Assembly (NCBI GenBank): GCA_037446605.1
Contig: JBBIIE010000079.1
Coordinates: forward strand, 1 to 14,869
Source: JANXAZ01 sp037446605
Lineage (GTDB): Bacteria > Pseudomonadota > Alphaproteobacteria > Geminicoccales > Geminicoccaceae
Length of the DNA stretch: 14,869 bases
Direction: 5' to 3'
The position numbers and the translations under genes are program-made. Numbering within the stretch: the first letter of the stretch is position 1; each line of letters opens with the position of its first letter. The notes beneath the pieces were generated by a model. The model had not been told where the DNA came from and made no database searches. It saw only the letters and a list, made by a program, of their open reading frames with translations. Shown piece by piece: positions 1-7,426 of this stretch.

Positions 1-32
1 CCGGGGCGGGTGGGTGAAGGGAGGAGTCGAGG

Positions 33-1142
33 ATGGCCGGTGGGTGGTTCGGCTTCGAGGACGGGATCGGTCCCGAACGGGTGGTCCATCTCTGGAACGA
101 AAGTGCCGGCCTCCAGGCCGTGGTGGTGATCGACAACACGGCCTGCGGCCCGGCCATCGGTGGGGTTCGCATGGCACCCGACGTGACGACCGAGGAGTGC
201 TTCCGCTTGGCGCGCGCGATGACCTTCAAGAACGCGGCCGCCGGCTTGCGGCACGGCGGCGGCAAGGCGGTGATCGAAGCCGACCCGGCGATGCCCAGCG
301 ACGCCAAGGAACGACTGATCCGCGCCTTCGCGCAGGCGATCAGCGACCTGAACGCCTACGTTCCCGGACCCGACATGGGGACCGACGAGCGGGCGATGGG
401 CTGGATCCGCGACGAGATCGGCAGGGCAGTGGGCCTGCCGCGCGAGCTGGGTGGAATTCCGCTGGACGAGATCGGGGCCACCGGTGCGGGCCTCGCCGCC
501 GCCTGCGAGGTGGCATGCCGTCACGCCGGGGTCCCGCTCGCGGGCGCCCGCGTCGCGGTGCAGGGGTTCGGTGCGGTCGGCAGGCATGCGGCCCAGCGCC
601 TCGCCGAGCGCGGCTGTCGGATCGTCGCGGTGAGCGACAGCCGCGGCACGATCCTGCGCGAGGAGGGGCTCGATCTCGCTGCGCTGCTCGCCCACAAGGC
701 CGCGGGCGCCGGCGTGGCGAGCTTTCCGGGTGGCCGTGCGGCGCCCGTCGAGGCCGTCGTCGGCGTGCCGTGCGAGATCTGGATCCCGGCGGCCCGGCCC
801 GACGTGGTGCACGAGGGCAATGTCGAGGAACTGCGGGCGCGGATCGTGGTTTCGGGCGCCAACATCCCGATCACCGCCGCAGCCGAGGCCCGCCTACACG
901 AGCGGGGCGTGCTGCTCGTGCCTGACTTCATCGCCAATGCGGGCGGCGTGATCTGCGCCGCGGTCGAGTACGCCGGCGGCGACGAGGCCGAAGCGCTGTC
1001 CACGATCCGGGAGCGGGTCGCGGCGAACACCGAGGCGGTGTTGAGGCGCGCTCGGGACGAGAGGATCACGACCCGCGGGGCGGCCGAGGCGATGGCTCGC
1101 GAGCGGGTCGAACGCGCGACGACCTACCGCCGGTTCCGCTGA
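33..1142 (+). CDS. Leu/Phe/Val/Glu dehydrogenase family protein, most like leucine dehydrogenase
   Basis: A 369-residue NAD(P)-dependent amino acid dehydrogenase, expected to deaminate an amino acid reversibly to its 2-oxo acid plus ammonia in the cytoplasm. The N-terminal substrate domain holds TFKNAAAGL (Lys66, expected to bind the substrate carboxylate) and GGGKAVIEADP (Lys78, catalytic). PGPDMGT follows, with catalytic Asp114. The C-terminal Rossmann domain has VQGFGAVG (Gly178, Gly180, Gly183) and an acidic Asp202 after the second strand, which favours NAD. GAN (275-277) and ANAGGV (301-306) are further family motifs. The length and the GGGK form, rather than the GGAK of glutamate dehydrogenases, point to the leucine/phenylalanine/valine branch. 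The exact substrate cannot be read from sequence. The start is supported by AGGGAGGAG ending 6 nt before the ATG. The gene converges on rpmF, 61 bp away. Any upstream operon partner lies outside the window. Confidence 0.9.
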   Translation: MAGGWFGFEDGIGPERVVHLWNESAGLQAVVVIDNTACGPAIGGVRMAPDVTTEECFRLARAMTFKNAAAGLRHGGGKAVIEADPAMPSDAKERLIRAFAQAISDLNAYVPGPDMGTDERAMGWIRDEIGRAVGLPRELGGIPLDEIGATGAGLAAACEVACRHAGVPLAGARVAVQGFGAVGRHAAQRLAERGCRIVAVSDSRGTILREEGLDLAALLAHKAAGAGVASFPGGRAAPVEAVVGVPCEIWIPAARPDVVHEGNVEELRARIVVSGANIPITAAAEARLHERGVLLVPDFIANAGGVICAAVEYAGGDEAEALSTIRERVAANTEAVLRRARDERITTRGAAEAMARERVERATTYRRFR

Positions 1143-1203
1143 GCGTCCAGCCGATCCGCGTCGCGGGCAGAGGCGCCCGGTGCGCCCTCGGCGCAGGACG
1201 AGC

Positions 1204-1407
1204 TTACTCGGACAAGTCCTCGGCCGGCTTCTCCCGCTGCTCGATCACCTGACGGCCGCGGTACCGGCCGGTCTTGAGATCGATGTGGTGCGGGCGGCGG
1301 AACTCGCCGCTCTCCTTGTCCTCGACCCAGGTCGGCATGGAGAGCGCCAGGTGCGAGCGGCGCATGTCGCGACGCGACTTCGAGATCTTCTTCTTCGGAA
1401 CGGCCAT
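1204..1407 (-). CDS. rpmF: 50S ribosomal protein L32
   Basis: A 67-residue L32, a small basic protein of the large ribosomal subunit. The N-terminus MAVPKKKISKSRRDMRRSH and the central PHHIDLKTGRYRGRQV are diagnostic. It has no cysteines, so it is the zinc-free form usual in Alphaproteobacteria. The ATG at 1407 is the only sensible start because MAVPK is the invariant L32 N-terminus. The Shine-Dalgarno is weak (GGGAA about 8 nt upstream). In many alphaproteobacteria rpmF is followed by plsX and fabH. Here the downstream neighbour is a convergent dehydrogenase gene instead, so L32 appears to be transcribed alone. A candidate promoter lies at 1492-1520. Confidence 0.97.
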   Translation of the reverse strand: MAVPKKKISKSRRDMRRSHLALSMPTWVEDKESGEFRRPHHIDLKTGRYRGRQVIEQREKPAEDLSE

Positions 1408-1491
1408 CGATGGGTTCCCGCTCGCGGCCGCCCGGCAAGGGTCGGCACGCACCAAACGATCGCGGCACCGTGCCATGCCGCGCTGCCCGAT

Positions 1492-1520
1492 CCCGTAGTC
1501 GAGCCGACGCGCGCGGTCAA
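1492..1520 (-). promoter_or_regulatory. Candidate rpmF promoter
   Basis: Read on the minus strand, TTGACC (1520-1515) is a good -35 element. It is followed after 17 bp by TACGGG (1497-1492), a weak -10. It lies in the 143-bp gap between the methyltransferase reading frame and rpmF and would give a 5' leader of roughly 78 nt. The -35 is convincing and the -10 poor, so this is a candidate only. The rest of the gap shows nothing else I can name. Confidence 0.4.
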
Positions 1521-1550
1521 TGCGGGCCAGCCGGCCGACCAGCTTCGTCC

Positions 1551-1652
1551 TCAAAATGCCCGCGCCCGGGCGACGATCCAGCGCATGAGGGTCGGACGGA
1601 ACTCGCAGACCGTGAGCCAGCGGTCGAGCGATCCGAGTTTTTCCAGGACCGG
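1551..1652 (-). pseudogene. C-terminal continuation of the methyltransferase beyond an in-frame TGA
   Basis: Directly after the TGA that ends the methyltransferase frame (1655-1653), the same frame stays open for 33 codons and then ends in TGA (1553-1551). The translation begins PVLEKLGSLDRWLTVCEF and ends MRWIVARARAF. It is amphipathic, has two tryptophans in WxxxxxF-like spacing and reads like real protein, not random GC-rich translation. It follows on smoothly from the upstream C-terminus. I infer that it is the original C-terminal tail of the methyltransferase, cut off by a nonsense change or a base-call error, or read through. It has no start codon of its own that would make it a separate gene. 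Confidence 0.55.
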
Positions 1653-2321
1653 TCACGCACCCGGATCGCGCCCGCCTTCGCGCACGACCTCGACCTCGTG
1701 GGTGGGCCGAAGGAGGGCCGCGAGCCGCTCGCAGAGACCGGGCTCCGAGAAGTCGTGGCACTCGACGATCAGGTCGGCGCGCGCGAGGCCGGCGACGCTG
1801 GTCGGTGTCAGGAGCTCGCGCTCGAAGCCCTCGCAATCCAGGATCACGAGTGCCCGCTCCGCGCCCGAGACGAGCGCCACGAGCCGGTCGGCATCGCACC
1901 GCCGCTCGAGGCGCACGCGCTCCGCTACACCGTTGAGCCGAGCGGCCTCGCTGCAGATCGCCAGGGCTTTCTCGTCGAGGTCGAACGCGTGGACGATCCG
2001 GCCGGGCAAGCGGAGAGCCGCACCCACCGCGTACCACCCTTCGGCGCAGCCGACGTCGACGACGAGATCGGGTGCGCGGGCGAAGCACTGCTCGAGCGAC
2101 GGATGGAGCTCGCACTCGTAAGCGCCCAAGAGCTTGGGCGCGAGATCACCGTCCCCCCAGGAGCTTCCTTCGGGGACGAGCATGCCACGGAACGGCCCGG
2201 CGGCGCAGCGCCCGCCGAACAGACGCCGGAGCTCACGGCCGATCTGCCGCCGCCGCATCCCGGCCGTCTCGACCAGGACCCGCGCGACCGTTCGCTCGAG
2301 TTCGACCTGCAGTGCCCCCAT
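1653..2321 (-). CDS. FkbM-like SAM-dependent methyltransferase, probably truncated at the C-terminus
   Basis: A 222-residue class I methyltransferase as closed by the TGA at 1655-1653. Motif I is VVDVGCAEGWYAVG (87-100), the SAM glycine loop. AFDLDEKAL (112-120) gives the acidic residue after strand 2 that binds the SAM ribose. LDCEGFERELL (161-171) resembles the D-x-E-G-x-E segment of FkbM-type O-methyltransferases. IVECHDF (185-191) is a later core strand. The N-terminal 80 residues form a basic helical cap I do not recognise. The acceptor is unknown; FkbM relatives methylate sugars or small molecules. ATG at 2321 has GAGGAA about 11 nt upstream. The gene is divergent from the AsmA-family gene, with 131 bp between them. 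The frame continues past the TGA for 33 protein-like codons, so the native protein may be 255-256 residues. Confidence 0.8.
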   Translation of the reverse strand: MGALQVELERTVARVLVETAGMRRRQIGRELRRLFGGRCAAGPFRGMLVPEGSSWGDGDLAPKLLGAYECELHPSLEQCFARAPDLVVDVGCAEGWYAVGAALRLPGRIVHAFDLDEKALAICSEAARLNGVAERVRLERRCDADRLVALVSGAERALVILDCEGFERELLTPTSVAGLARADLIVECHDFSEPGLCERLAALLRPTHEVEVVREGGRDPGA

Positions 2322-2452
2322 CTCTTCCCAGCTTCCTCGACCCGCCGCTGGCCCGCCCCGCCGCGCCCGGTGCCAATCTCCGCGAGAAAGGTTAAGATTC
2401 GGTCAACGCGCGTGCTCCATCGGCGCCCGCGCACCCGAAGGAACGGCGGGCG

Positions 2453-4264
2453 ATGCGCAAGGTCCTCTTCGGCCTGCTGGCCGTCCTGATCCTCCTGCCG
2501 CTCCTGGCGATCGGGGTCCTGCGGCTGGTGGGCCTCGAGCGGCTGCGACCGTGGATCGAGCAGGCGGCGGCCTCGGCGCTCGACCGGCCGGTGACCATCC
2601 GAGGCGGCATCGGACTCGCCTTGTCGCTGCGGCCGACCCTGGTGGTCGAGGACGTCACGATCGGCTCGCGGTCCGACGAGCCGCCCGGTGAGCTCGCCCG
2701 GATCGGTCGCCTGGAGGTCGGGCTGGGCCTCCTGCCCCTGATGCGCGGGGCGGTCGAGCTCGACCGGCTGCTCGTTGCCGACGCCACGATCGCGCCCCTG
2801 GGGAAGGGGCTCCGAAGGGACCGGGAAGCGGATCCCGCGCCGGATCCCACGGGCTCGGCCGCGCCCGCCCCGCTACCCGTCGCCCGCGAGGTCCGGCTGG
2901 AGCGGGTCCGTCTGCGAATTCCGGCGGGCGAGGCACGGCCCGCGCTCGAACTGACCATCGCCGAGCTCGATGGCCGGCTCCCGGACCCAGCCGGGGCCCT
3001 CGAGATCGAGACCACGGGCGCGCTCGACGGCCGACCGGTCTCGCTCCGATTGGGGCTCACCTCGCCCGCGGCACTTCTCGAAAGGCGCCCCGTGCGGCTG
3101 GAGCCGATCGCCATCCGGCTCGGCGACAGCGACCTCGAAGGCGCCCTCTCGCTCGACCCGGGCGGACCACGCGCGAGGCTCGAGGGAACGCTGACGGGCC
3201 GTCGGTTGGAGCTGCCGCTCCTCGCCGCGGTGCTCGACGGCTCGGCGGTGAGCGCGGAAGCTGGTGCCGGAGATCGCCGCAGGGGTGGGGGAGGGGTCGC
3301 GGGTCGCGCCGGCCGGGTGATCCCGGACCTGCCCGTCGAGCTCTCGGGCCTGCGCGCCGTCGAAGCCGAGCTCCGGCTCCGGGTGGGGGAGCTCGTGACC
3401 GGTGGGCCGATCTTGCGCGATCTCGATCTGCCCCTGCGGCTGGGTGCCGGCCGCCTCGAGATCGGACCGATCGCCCTCGGGCTCGCCGGCGGCCGGATCA
3501 CCGGCCGGATCGAGGCCGACGGGGTCCAGTCCCGGCCCAGCGTCCGCGTCGAGCTCGCGGGGCGCGGTATCGCGACGGCGCCGCTGCAACGCGAGCTGGC
3601 GGTGGAGCCGAACCTCGAGTCCACCCTCGACCTCGACCTGGAGCTCACCGGCCGCGGCGGTACGCTCGCCGAGCTGCTCGCCTCGGCCGACGGCGAGCTC
3701 ACTGCCGCGCTCCGTGGCGGCCGGCTCAGGGCACTGGCACTCGACCGGATCGCCGGCGGGGTGCGTGAGGCGGTCCGGGCGCTTTCGGGTCAGGGGGGTA
3801 ACGGCTGGGTCGAGCTGCGCTGCGCCGCCGTCGACCTGCCGATCCGCGCCGGCATCGCCGAGCTGCGGGTGGCCGTGGCCGAGACCGCCCGGGCGCGGCT
3901 GACCGGCGAGGGCCGCGTCGATCTCGGCAGCGAGCGGCTCGATCTCACCCTCCTGCCGCGTTCGCGTGGCGCGACCTTGAGCATCGCCGTACCGGTCCGG
4001 GTGCGGGGCACGTTCGCCGCCCCGGAGATCTCCCTGGACCAGCGGGACGCGGCGCGCCGCGCGGCGCTCGGCCTCCTGGGCGCGTTCGTCTTCCCGCCGG
4101 CGGCCTTGGCCGCGTTCGCCGATCTGGGCGTGGCCGGCAACCCCTGCCTCGCGCCCGAGCCGGCCCCCGCCGAAGCGGCCCCGGCGACCTCGGGTGCGGG
4201 CGTGCCCGGAACGGACGCGCTGCGGCGCGGCCTCGAGGGACTGTTCGGCGGCGGCCGCCGCTAG
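2453..4264 (+). CDS. AsmA family protein
   Basis: A 603-residue envelope protein of the AsmA family. These are inner-membrane-anchored, largely periplasmic proteins linked to lipid transport between membranes and outer-membrane assembly. One N-terminal transmembrane segment (about 4-27) is followed by the typical AsmA start: LERLRPWIEQAAASALDRPV, then a beta-rich stretch of repeated LRL/VEL strands. The C-terminal AsmA-like part runs from about residue 385 (LELTGRGGTLAELLASADGE) through a final strand (VRVRGTFAAPEISLD) to a short hydrophobic stretch and the conserved NPC near residue 560. A low-complexity Arg/Gly insert lies near 275-285. It is the first gene of a tight cluster; the next gene starts 11 bp downstream. 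An AAGGAA about 12 nt before the ATG is a weak ribosome site. The molecule handled cannot be told from sequence. Confidence 0.88.
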   Translation: MRKVLFGLLAVLILLPLLAIGVLRLVGLERLRPWIEQAAASALDRPVTIRGGIGLALSLRPTLVVEDVTIGSRSDEPPGELARIGRLEVGLGLLPLMRGAVELDRLLVADATIAPLGKGLRRDREADPAPDPTGSAAPAPLPVAREVRLERVRLRIPAGEARPALELTIAELDGRLPDPAGALEIETTGALDGRPVSLRLGLTSPAALLERRPVRLEPIAIRLGDSDLEGALSLDPGGPRARLEGTLTGRRLELPLLAAVLDGSAVSAEAGAGDRRRGGGGVAGRAGRVIPDLPVELSGLRAVEAELRLRVGELVTGGPILRDLDLPLRLGAGRLEIGPIALGLAGGRITGRIEADGVQSRPSVRVELAGRGIATAPLQRELAVEPNLESTLDLDLELTGRGGTLAELLASADGELTAALRGGRLRALALDRIAGGVREAVRALSGQGGNGWVELRCAAVDLPIRAGIAELRVAVAETARARLTGEGRVDLGSERLDLTLLPRSRGATLSIAVPVRVRGTFAAPEISLDQRDAARRAALGLLGAFVFPPAALAAFADLGVAGNPCLAPEPAPAEAAPATSGAGVPGTDALRRGLEGLFGGGRR

Positions 4265-4275
4265 GGGGAGGTGGC

Positions 4276-5214
4276 ATGGATCGGGTTACGGAGCATGCGC
4301 CGGGTCGGGACGCCGTGGATCCGGTCTTCTCGCAAGGCTGTGCCTGGATCGAGGGGCGGTTCGTGCCGATCGCCGAGGCGCGCATCCCGCTCCTCGACTG
4401 GGGCTTCCTGCGCGGCGACTGCACCTACGACACCGTGCACGTCTGGCGCGGCCGCTTCTTCCGGCTGCAGGACCATCTCGACCGGTTCCTTCGCAACGTC
4501 GGCCGGCTGCGGCTGACCCTTCCCGTGGACCGCGGCGAGCTCGAGGCCATCCTGCACGGCTGCGTCGCCCGGGCCGGCCTCGGGGACGCCTATGTGCAGG
4601 CGATCTGCACGCGTGGCCTGCCCCCGGCCGGCTCGCGTGATCCTCGGCTGTGCAGCAACCGCCTCTACGCCTACGCCGTGCCGTTCATCGGGATCGCCAC
4701 CCCCGAGCGGCAGGAGCGAGGGCTCCACCTCGTGGTGAGCTCGGTGCAGCGCGTTCCCGAGGCTTCGGTCGACCCGACGATCAAGAACTTCAACTGGCTC
4801 GACCTCCTGGGTGGGCTGTTCCAGGCGCTGGAGACGGGCGCCGATCTTCCCGTCCTCGTCGACGCGCGGGGCGATCTGACCGAGGGACCGGGCTTCAACC
4901 TTTTCCTCGCGCGCGGCGGACGACTTGCGACACCGGCGCGGGGGGCGCTCGATGGGATCACCCGCCGCACCACGATCGAGCTCGCCGGCCTCCTGCAGAT
5001 CCCGGTCGAGGTCCGCACCGTCGCGAGGACCGAGCTCGCCGACGCCGAGGAGGTCTTCGTCACCAGCACCGCGGGCGGCATCATCCCGATCACCCGCGTC
5101 GACGGGCGCCCACTCGGTGAAGAGCGTCCGGGCCCGATCACCCGCCGTCTGCGCGAGGCCTATTGGGAGGCGCACGGCGATCCGCACTGGAGCGAACCGG
5201 TGCGTCGCGGCTGA
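4276..5214 (+). CDS. Class IV PLP-dependent aminotransferase, (R)-amine transaminase-like
   Basis: A 312-residue fold-type IV aminotransferase (family of BCAT, D-amino acid aminotransferase and aminodeoxychorismate lyase). PLP lysine is Lys170 in VDPTIKNFNW. Arg70 in DHLDRF would hold the cofactor phosphate. TEGPGFNLF (202-210) and TSTAGGIIPITRVDG (263-277) are the other cofactor-pocket motifs. The pattern GFLRGDCTYDTVHVW, GRFFRLQDH, K-N-F-N-W and the PGPITRRL...YW...H tail matches, from memory, the arrangement in fungal and Arthrobacter-type (R)-selective amine transaminases more closely than classical BCATs. Substrate is therefore uncertain: an (R)-amine, a D-amino acid or a branched-chain amino acid. 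GGGGGAGG 5 nt before the ATG supports this start. It sits 11 bp after the AsmA gene and 12 bp before a membrane protein gene, probably one transcript. Confidence 0.88.
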   Translation: MDRVTEHAPGRDAVDPVFSQGCAWIEGRFVPIAEARIPLLDWGFLRGDCTYDTVHVWRGRFFRLQDHLDRFLRNVGRLRLTLPVDRGELEAILHGCVARAGLGDAYVQAICTRGLPPAGSRDPRLCSNRLYAYAVPFIGIATPERQERGLHLVVSSVQRVPEASVDPTIKNFNWLDLLGGLFQALETGADLPVLVDARGDLTEGPGFNLFLARGGRLATPARGALDGITRRTTIELAGLLQIPVEVRTVARTELADAEEVFVTSTAGGIIPITRVDGRPLGEERPGPITRRLREAYWEAHGDPHWSEPVRRG

Positions 5215-5226
5215 GCCCTGTCGGCG

Positions 5227-5685
5227 ATGGACGATCTCGCCCTCGCGCGTGCCCTGCACGTGCTGGCCGTGCTGCACTGGATCGGTGGGGTGCTGTTCGT
5301 GACCTTCGTGGTCCTCGAGGGGCGCTCCGATCCGGAGCCGATCCTGGCCCGATTCCACGAGGTGGAGCGCCGGTTCGCGCCGCAGGCCCGGGTCTCGGTG
5401 TTGCTCGCCGGGCTTTCGGGGCTGTGGCTCGTAGCCCGCCTCGACCTGTGGTGGCGGTTCTCGGAACCGATGGCCTATTGGTGGATGCACGCGATGGTGG
5501 TGGCCTGGGCGCTGTTCGCCCTCGCCCTGTTCGTGGCCGAGCCGCTCTTCCTCCATGCCTGGTTCGAGCGGCTCGCGGCCCGCGAGCCGGCACGTGCCCT
5601 GGCCCTGGCGCGCCGCTTCCACCGGGTGCTCGCGGCACTCGCCCTGCTCACGGCCGGCGGTACCGTGGCGGGTGTGCACGGCTGA
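5227..5685 (+). CDS. Small integral membrane protein, four predicted helices
   Basis: A 152-residue hydrophobic protein with predicted membrane helices at about 8-30, 54-71, 83-108 and 132-150. Histidines sit in or near the helices: His11 and His17 in HVLAVLHWIGG, His88 in YWWMHAM, His110 and His132. The first-helix pattern H-V-L-x-V-x-H/W-I/V-G-G occurs in CopD-like and other small heme- or metal-associated membrane proteins, so a redox or metal role is possible. I do not recognise a specific family and assign no function. The start is 12 bp after the aminotransferase stop, with no clear Shine-Dalgarno, which suggests translational coupling. Its stop codon is only 5 bp from the end of the convergent permease gene. 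Confidence 0.75.
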   Translation: MDDLALARALHVLAVLHWIGGVLFVTFVVLEGRSDPEPILARFHEVERRFAPQARVSVLLAGLSGLWLVARLDLWWRFSEPMAYWWMHAMVVAWALFALALFVAEPLFLHAWFERLAAREPARALALARRFHRVLAALALLTAGGTVAGVHG

Positions 5686-5690
5686 GGCGG

Positions 5691-7421
5691 TCAGCGCCGC
5701 CGCCAGGCCTGCGCGCTCGCGAGGAGTCCGCGCGTCGCGAGCCCGTAGAGTCCGCGGACCATGGCGCTCGTGAGGAAGATCATGACGGCCATCGCCGCAG
5801 CCGGGGCGATGTCGCCGGCATCGTCCATATTGAGGACCGCGATCGAGGCGAGCTGGGTCCGCGGCGAATAAAGGAACACCACCGCCGAGACGGTCGTCAT
5901 CGCGTTGACGAAGAGATAGAGCGCGATGTCGAGGATGGCCGGCAGGCAGACCGGCACGGTCACCCTGCAGAAGGTCCGCCAGAGTGGGACCTTGAGCGAG
6001 GCGGAGACGGATTCGAACTCGGGATCGAGCTGCTTCAACGCCGTGACGGCGGTGAGGTGCGCCACGGAATAGAAGTGCACGATCGTGCAGACCACGAGGA
6101 TCGCCATCGATCCGTACAGGAAATGGAAGGGATTGTCCGGCTCGACGAAGAAGAAGATGTAACCCAGGCCCAGCACGAGGCCGGGAATCGCGAGCGGCAG
6201 CAGCGCCAGGAGCTGAACGAGCCCGCGGATCGCCGCGAAGCGGCGGGTCTTCTCGACGAGCCAGGCGCCGGTGAAGACGATGGCCGTGCCGAACAGTGCG
6301 GTGAGCGAGGCCATCTCGAGCGAATTCCGGTAGCTCTCCCAGCCCCCGCCATCCATGTTGTCGAAATCGTAGTTCCTGAAGGAGGGGGTCAGGTCGTAGG
6401 GCCAGTAGGTCGCGAGCGAGGCGAAGATCGCCGTGCCCAGGATCACGAGGATGGCGGCGGCGACGAGCGAGCAGAACGACAGCGCCAGCCGGTCGACGAG
6501 TGGGTCCGCCTTCGGCTCGAGCGGCACGGCGCGGGCGGTGAGGAGCGCCGCCTGGCGGCGCTGGGCGAGCCGGTCGACCGCGAAGGAGAGGAGCGCCGGG
6601 AGGAGGAGGACGAGGCCGACCACCGCCCCCATCTGGAAGTTCTGCTGTCCCACGACCTGCTTGTAGACGTCGACCGCGAGCACGTTGAACGAGCCGCCGA
6701 TCACCTTCGGCACGCCGAAATCGGTGATCACCAGCGTGAACACGACGAAGGTCGCGGAGACGAGCCCGTAGCGCGCACCCGGCAGGGTGACCGTCCAGAA
6801 GATCCGGGCGCGGGAGGCCTTCAGGGCCGCGGCGGCCTCGTAGAGCCGGGCGTCCGCGGTGGCGAGCGCGGTCGTGACGATGATGAGCGCATGCGGGAAG
6901 GTCCAGAACACCTCACCGATCACGATCCCGATCGGCCCGTAGATCGAGTGGCCGAGGAGTGCCCAGCGGGCGAGCCCCTGGTTGCCGAACAGGTAGACGA
7001 GCGCGATCGCCGGCAGGAGCGAGGGTGCTAGGATCGGCACCGCGGCGAGCGCCTTGAAGAGCCCCTTGGCCGGGATGCAGGTGCGGGTGAGGGCCCAGGC
7101 GTAGCCGAAGGCGAGCGTCACGCAGATGACGGTCGAGAGACCGGCTACCAGGATCGAGTTCCGAAGCGAGATCGAAAGCGCCGGTGAGGCGAGATAGGCC
7201 TCGAAATGCGCGAGGCCCACGAACTCACCCTCGGACCCCTCGAAGGCCTTCTCCAGGAGTGCCCAGACGGGCAGGACGATCGAGATCGCGAGCCACAATG
7301 CCACGAGCACGAGACCCGCGCGCATCACGAGATCGTCGCGCGAGAGGGCTTGGCGGACCGGGCGGGCGGCCGCCTCGGAAAGCGGTGCCGAAGCTGCGAG
7401 CGGGCGCGAGGCGGTCGCCAA
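5691..7421 (-). CDS. ABC transporter permease, putative 2-aminoethylphosphonate importer (PhnU2-like)
   Basis: A fused permease with two consecutive binding-protein-dependent transport domains, about 12 membrane helices in total, like FbpB/ThiP permeases. Each half has an EAA loop that docks on the ATPase: EAAAALKASRARIFWTVTLP (about 195-214) and ESVSASLKVPLWRTFCRVTVP (about 470-490). It would form the inner-membrane channel. The start is uncertain. The frame is open up to 7688, but that part overlaps the ATPase gene. I chose TTG at 7421, 5 bp after the ATPase stop, giving 576 residues. GTG at 7328 or ATG at 7325 would give about 545 and keep all helices. The SRDDLVMR segment just before the first helix looks conserved in this family, which argues for a start upstream of 7325. 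Last gene of the operon. Confidence 0.85.
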   Translation of the reverse strand: MATASRPLAASAPLSEAAARPVRQALSRDDLVMRAGLVLVALWLAISIVLPVWALLEKAFEGSEGEFVGLAHFEAYLASPALSISLRNSILVAGLSTVICVTLAFGYAWALTRTCIPAKGLFKALAAVPILAPSLLPAIALVYLFGNQGLARWALLGHSIYGPIGIVIGEVFWTFPHALIIVTTALATADARLYEAAAALKASRARIFWTVTLPGARYGLVSATFVVFTLVITDFGVPKVIGGSFNVLAVDVYKQVVGQQNFQMGAVVGLVLLLPALLSFAVDRLAQRRQAALLTARAVPLEPKADPLVDRLALSFCSLVAAAILVILGTAIFASLATYWPYDLTPSFRNYDFDNMDGGGWESYRNSLEMASLTALFGTAIVFTGAWLVEKTRRFAAIRGLVQLLALLPLAIPGLVLGLGYIFFFVEPDNPFHFLYGSMAILVVCTIVHFYSVAHLTAVTALKQLDPEFESVSASLKVPLWRTFCRVTVPVCLPAILDIALYLFVNAMTTVSAVVFLYSPRTQLASIAVLNMDDAGDIAPAAAMAVMIFLTSAMVRGLYGLATRGLLASAQAWRRR

Positions 7422-7426
7422 GGGGC

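Noticed and set aside
1172..1186. Hairpin GGCGC-CCGGT-GCGCC between the dehydrogenase and rpmF as a terminator
   Set aside because: The stem is only 5 bp and no T-run follows on either strand.
2380..2420. Promoter for the AsmA cluster around GGTTAAGATTCGG
   Set aside because: The patch is relatively AT-rich, but I could not pair a -10 with a -35 at acceptable spacing.
2392..3702. 436-codon open frame on the minus strand opposite the AsmA gene
   Set aside because: Ser/Arg/Pro-rich translation typical of a GC-rich shadow; the AsmA frame has a membrane anchor and conserved C-terminus.
4261..5679. 472-codon open frame on the minus strand opposite the aminotransferase gene
   Set aside because: Charged low-complexity translation without motifs, antisense to a clear aminotransferase gene.
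5163..7031. 622-codon open frame on the plus strand across the membrane protein and permease genes
   Set aside because: Its translation is almost only Arg, Gly, Glu, Asp and Ala, typical of antisense GC-rich DNA. The permease on the other strand has full family motifs.
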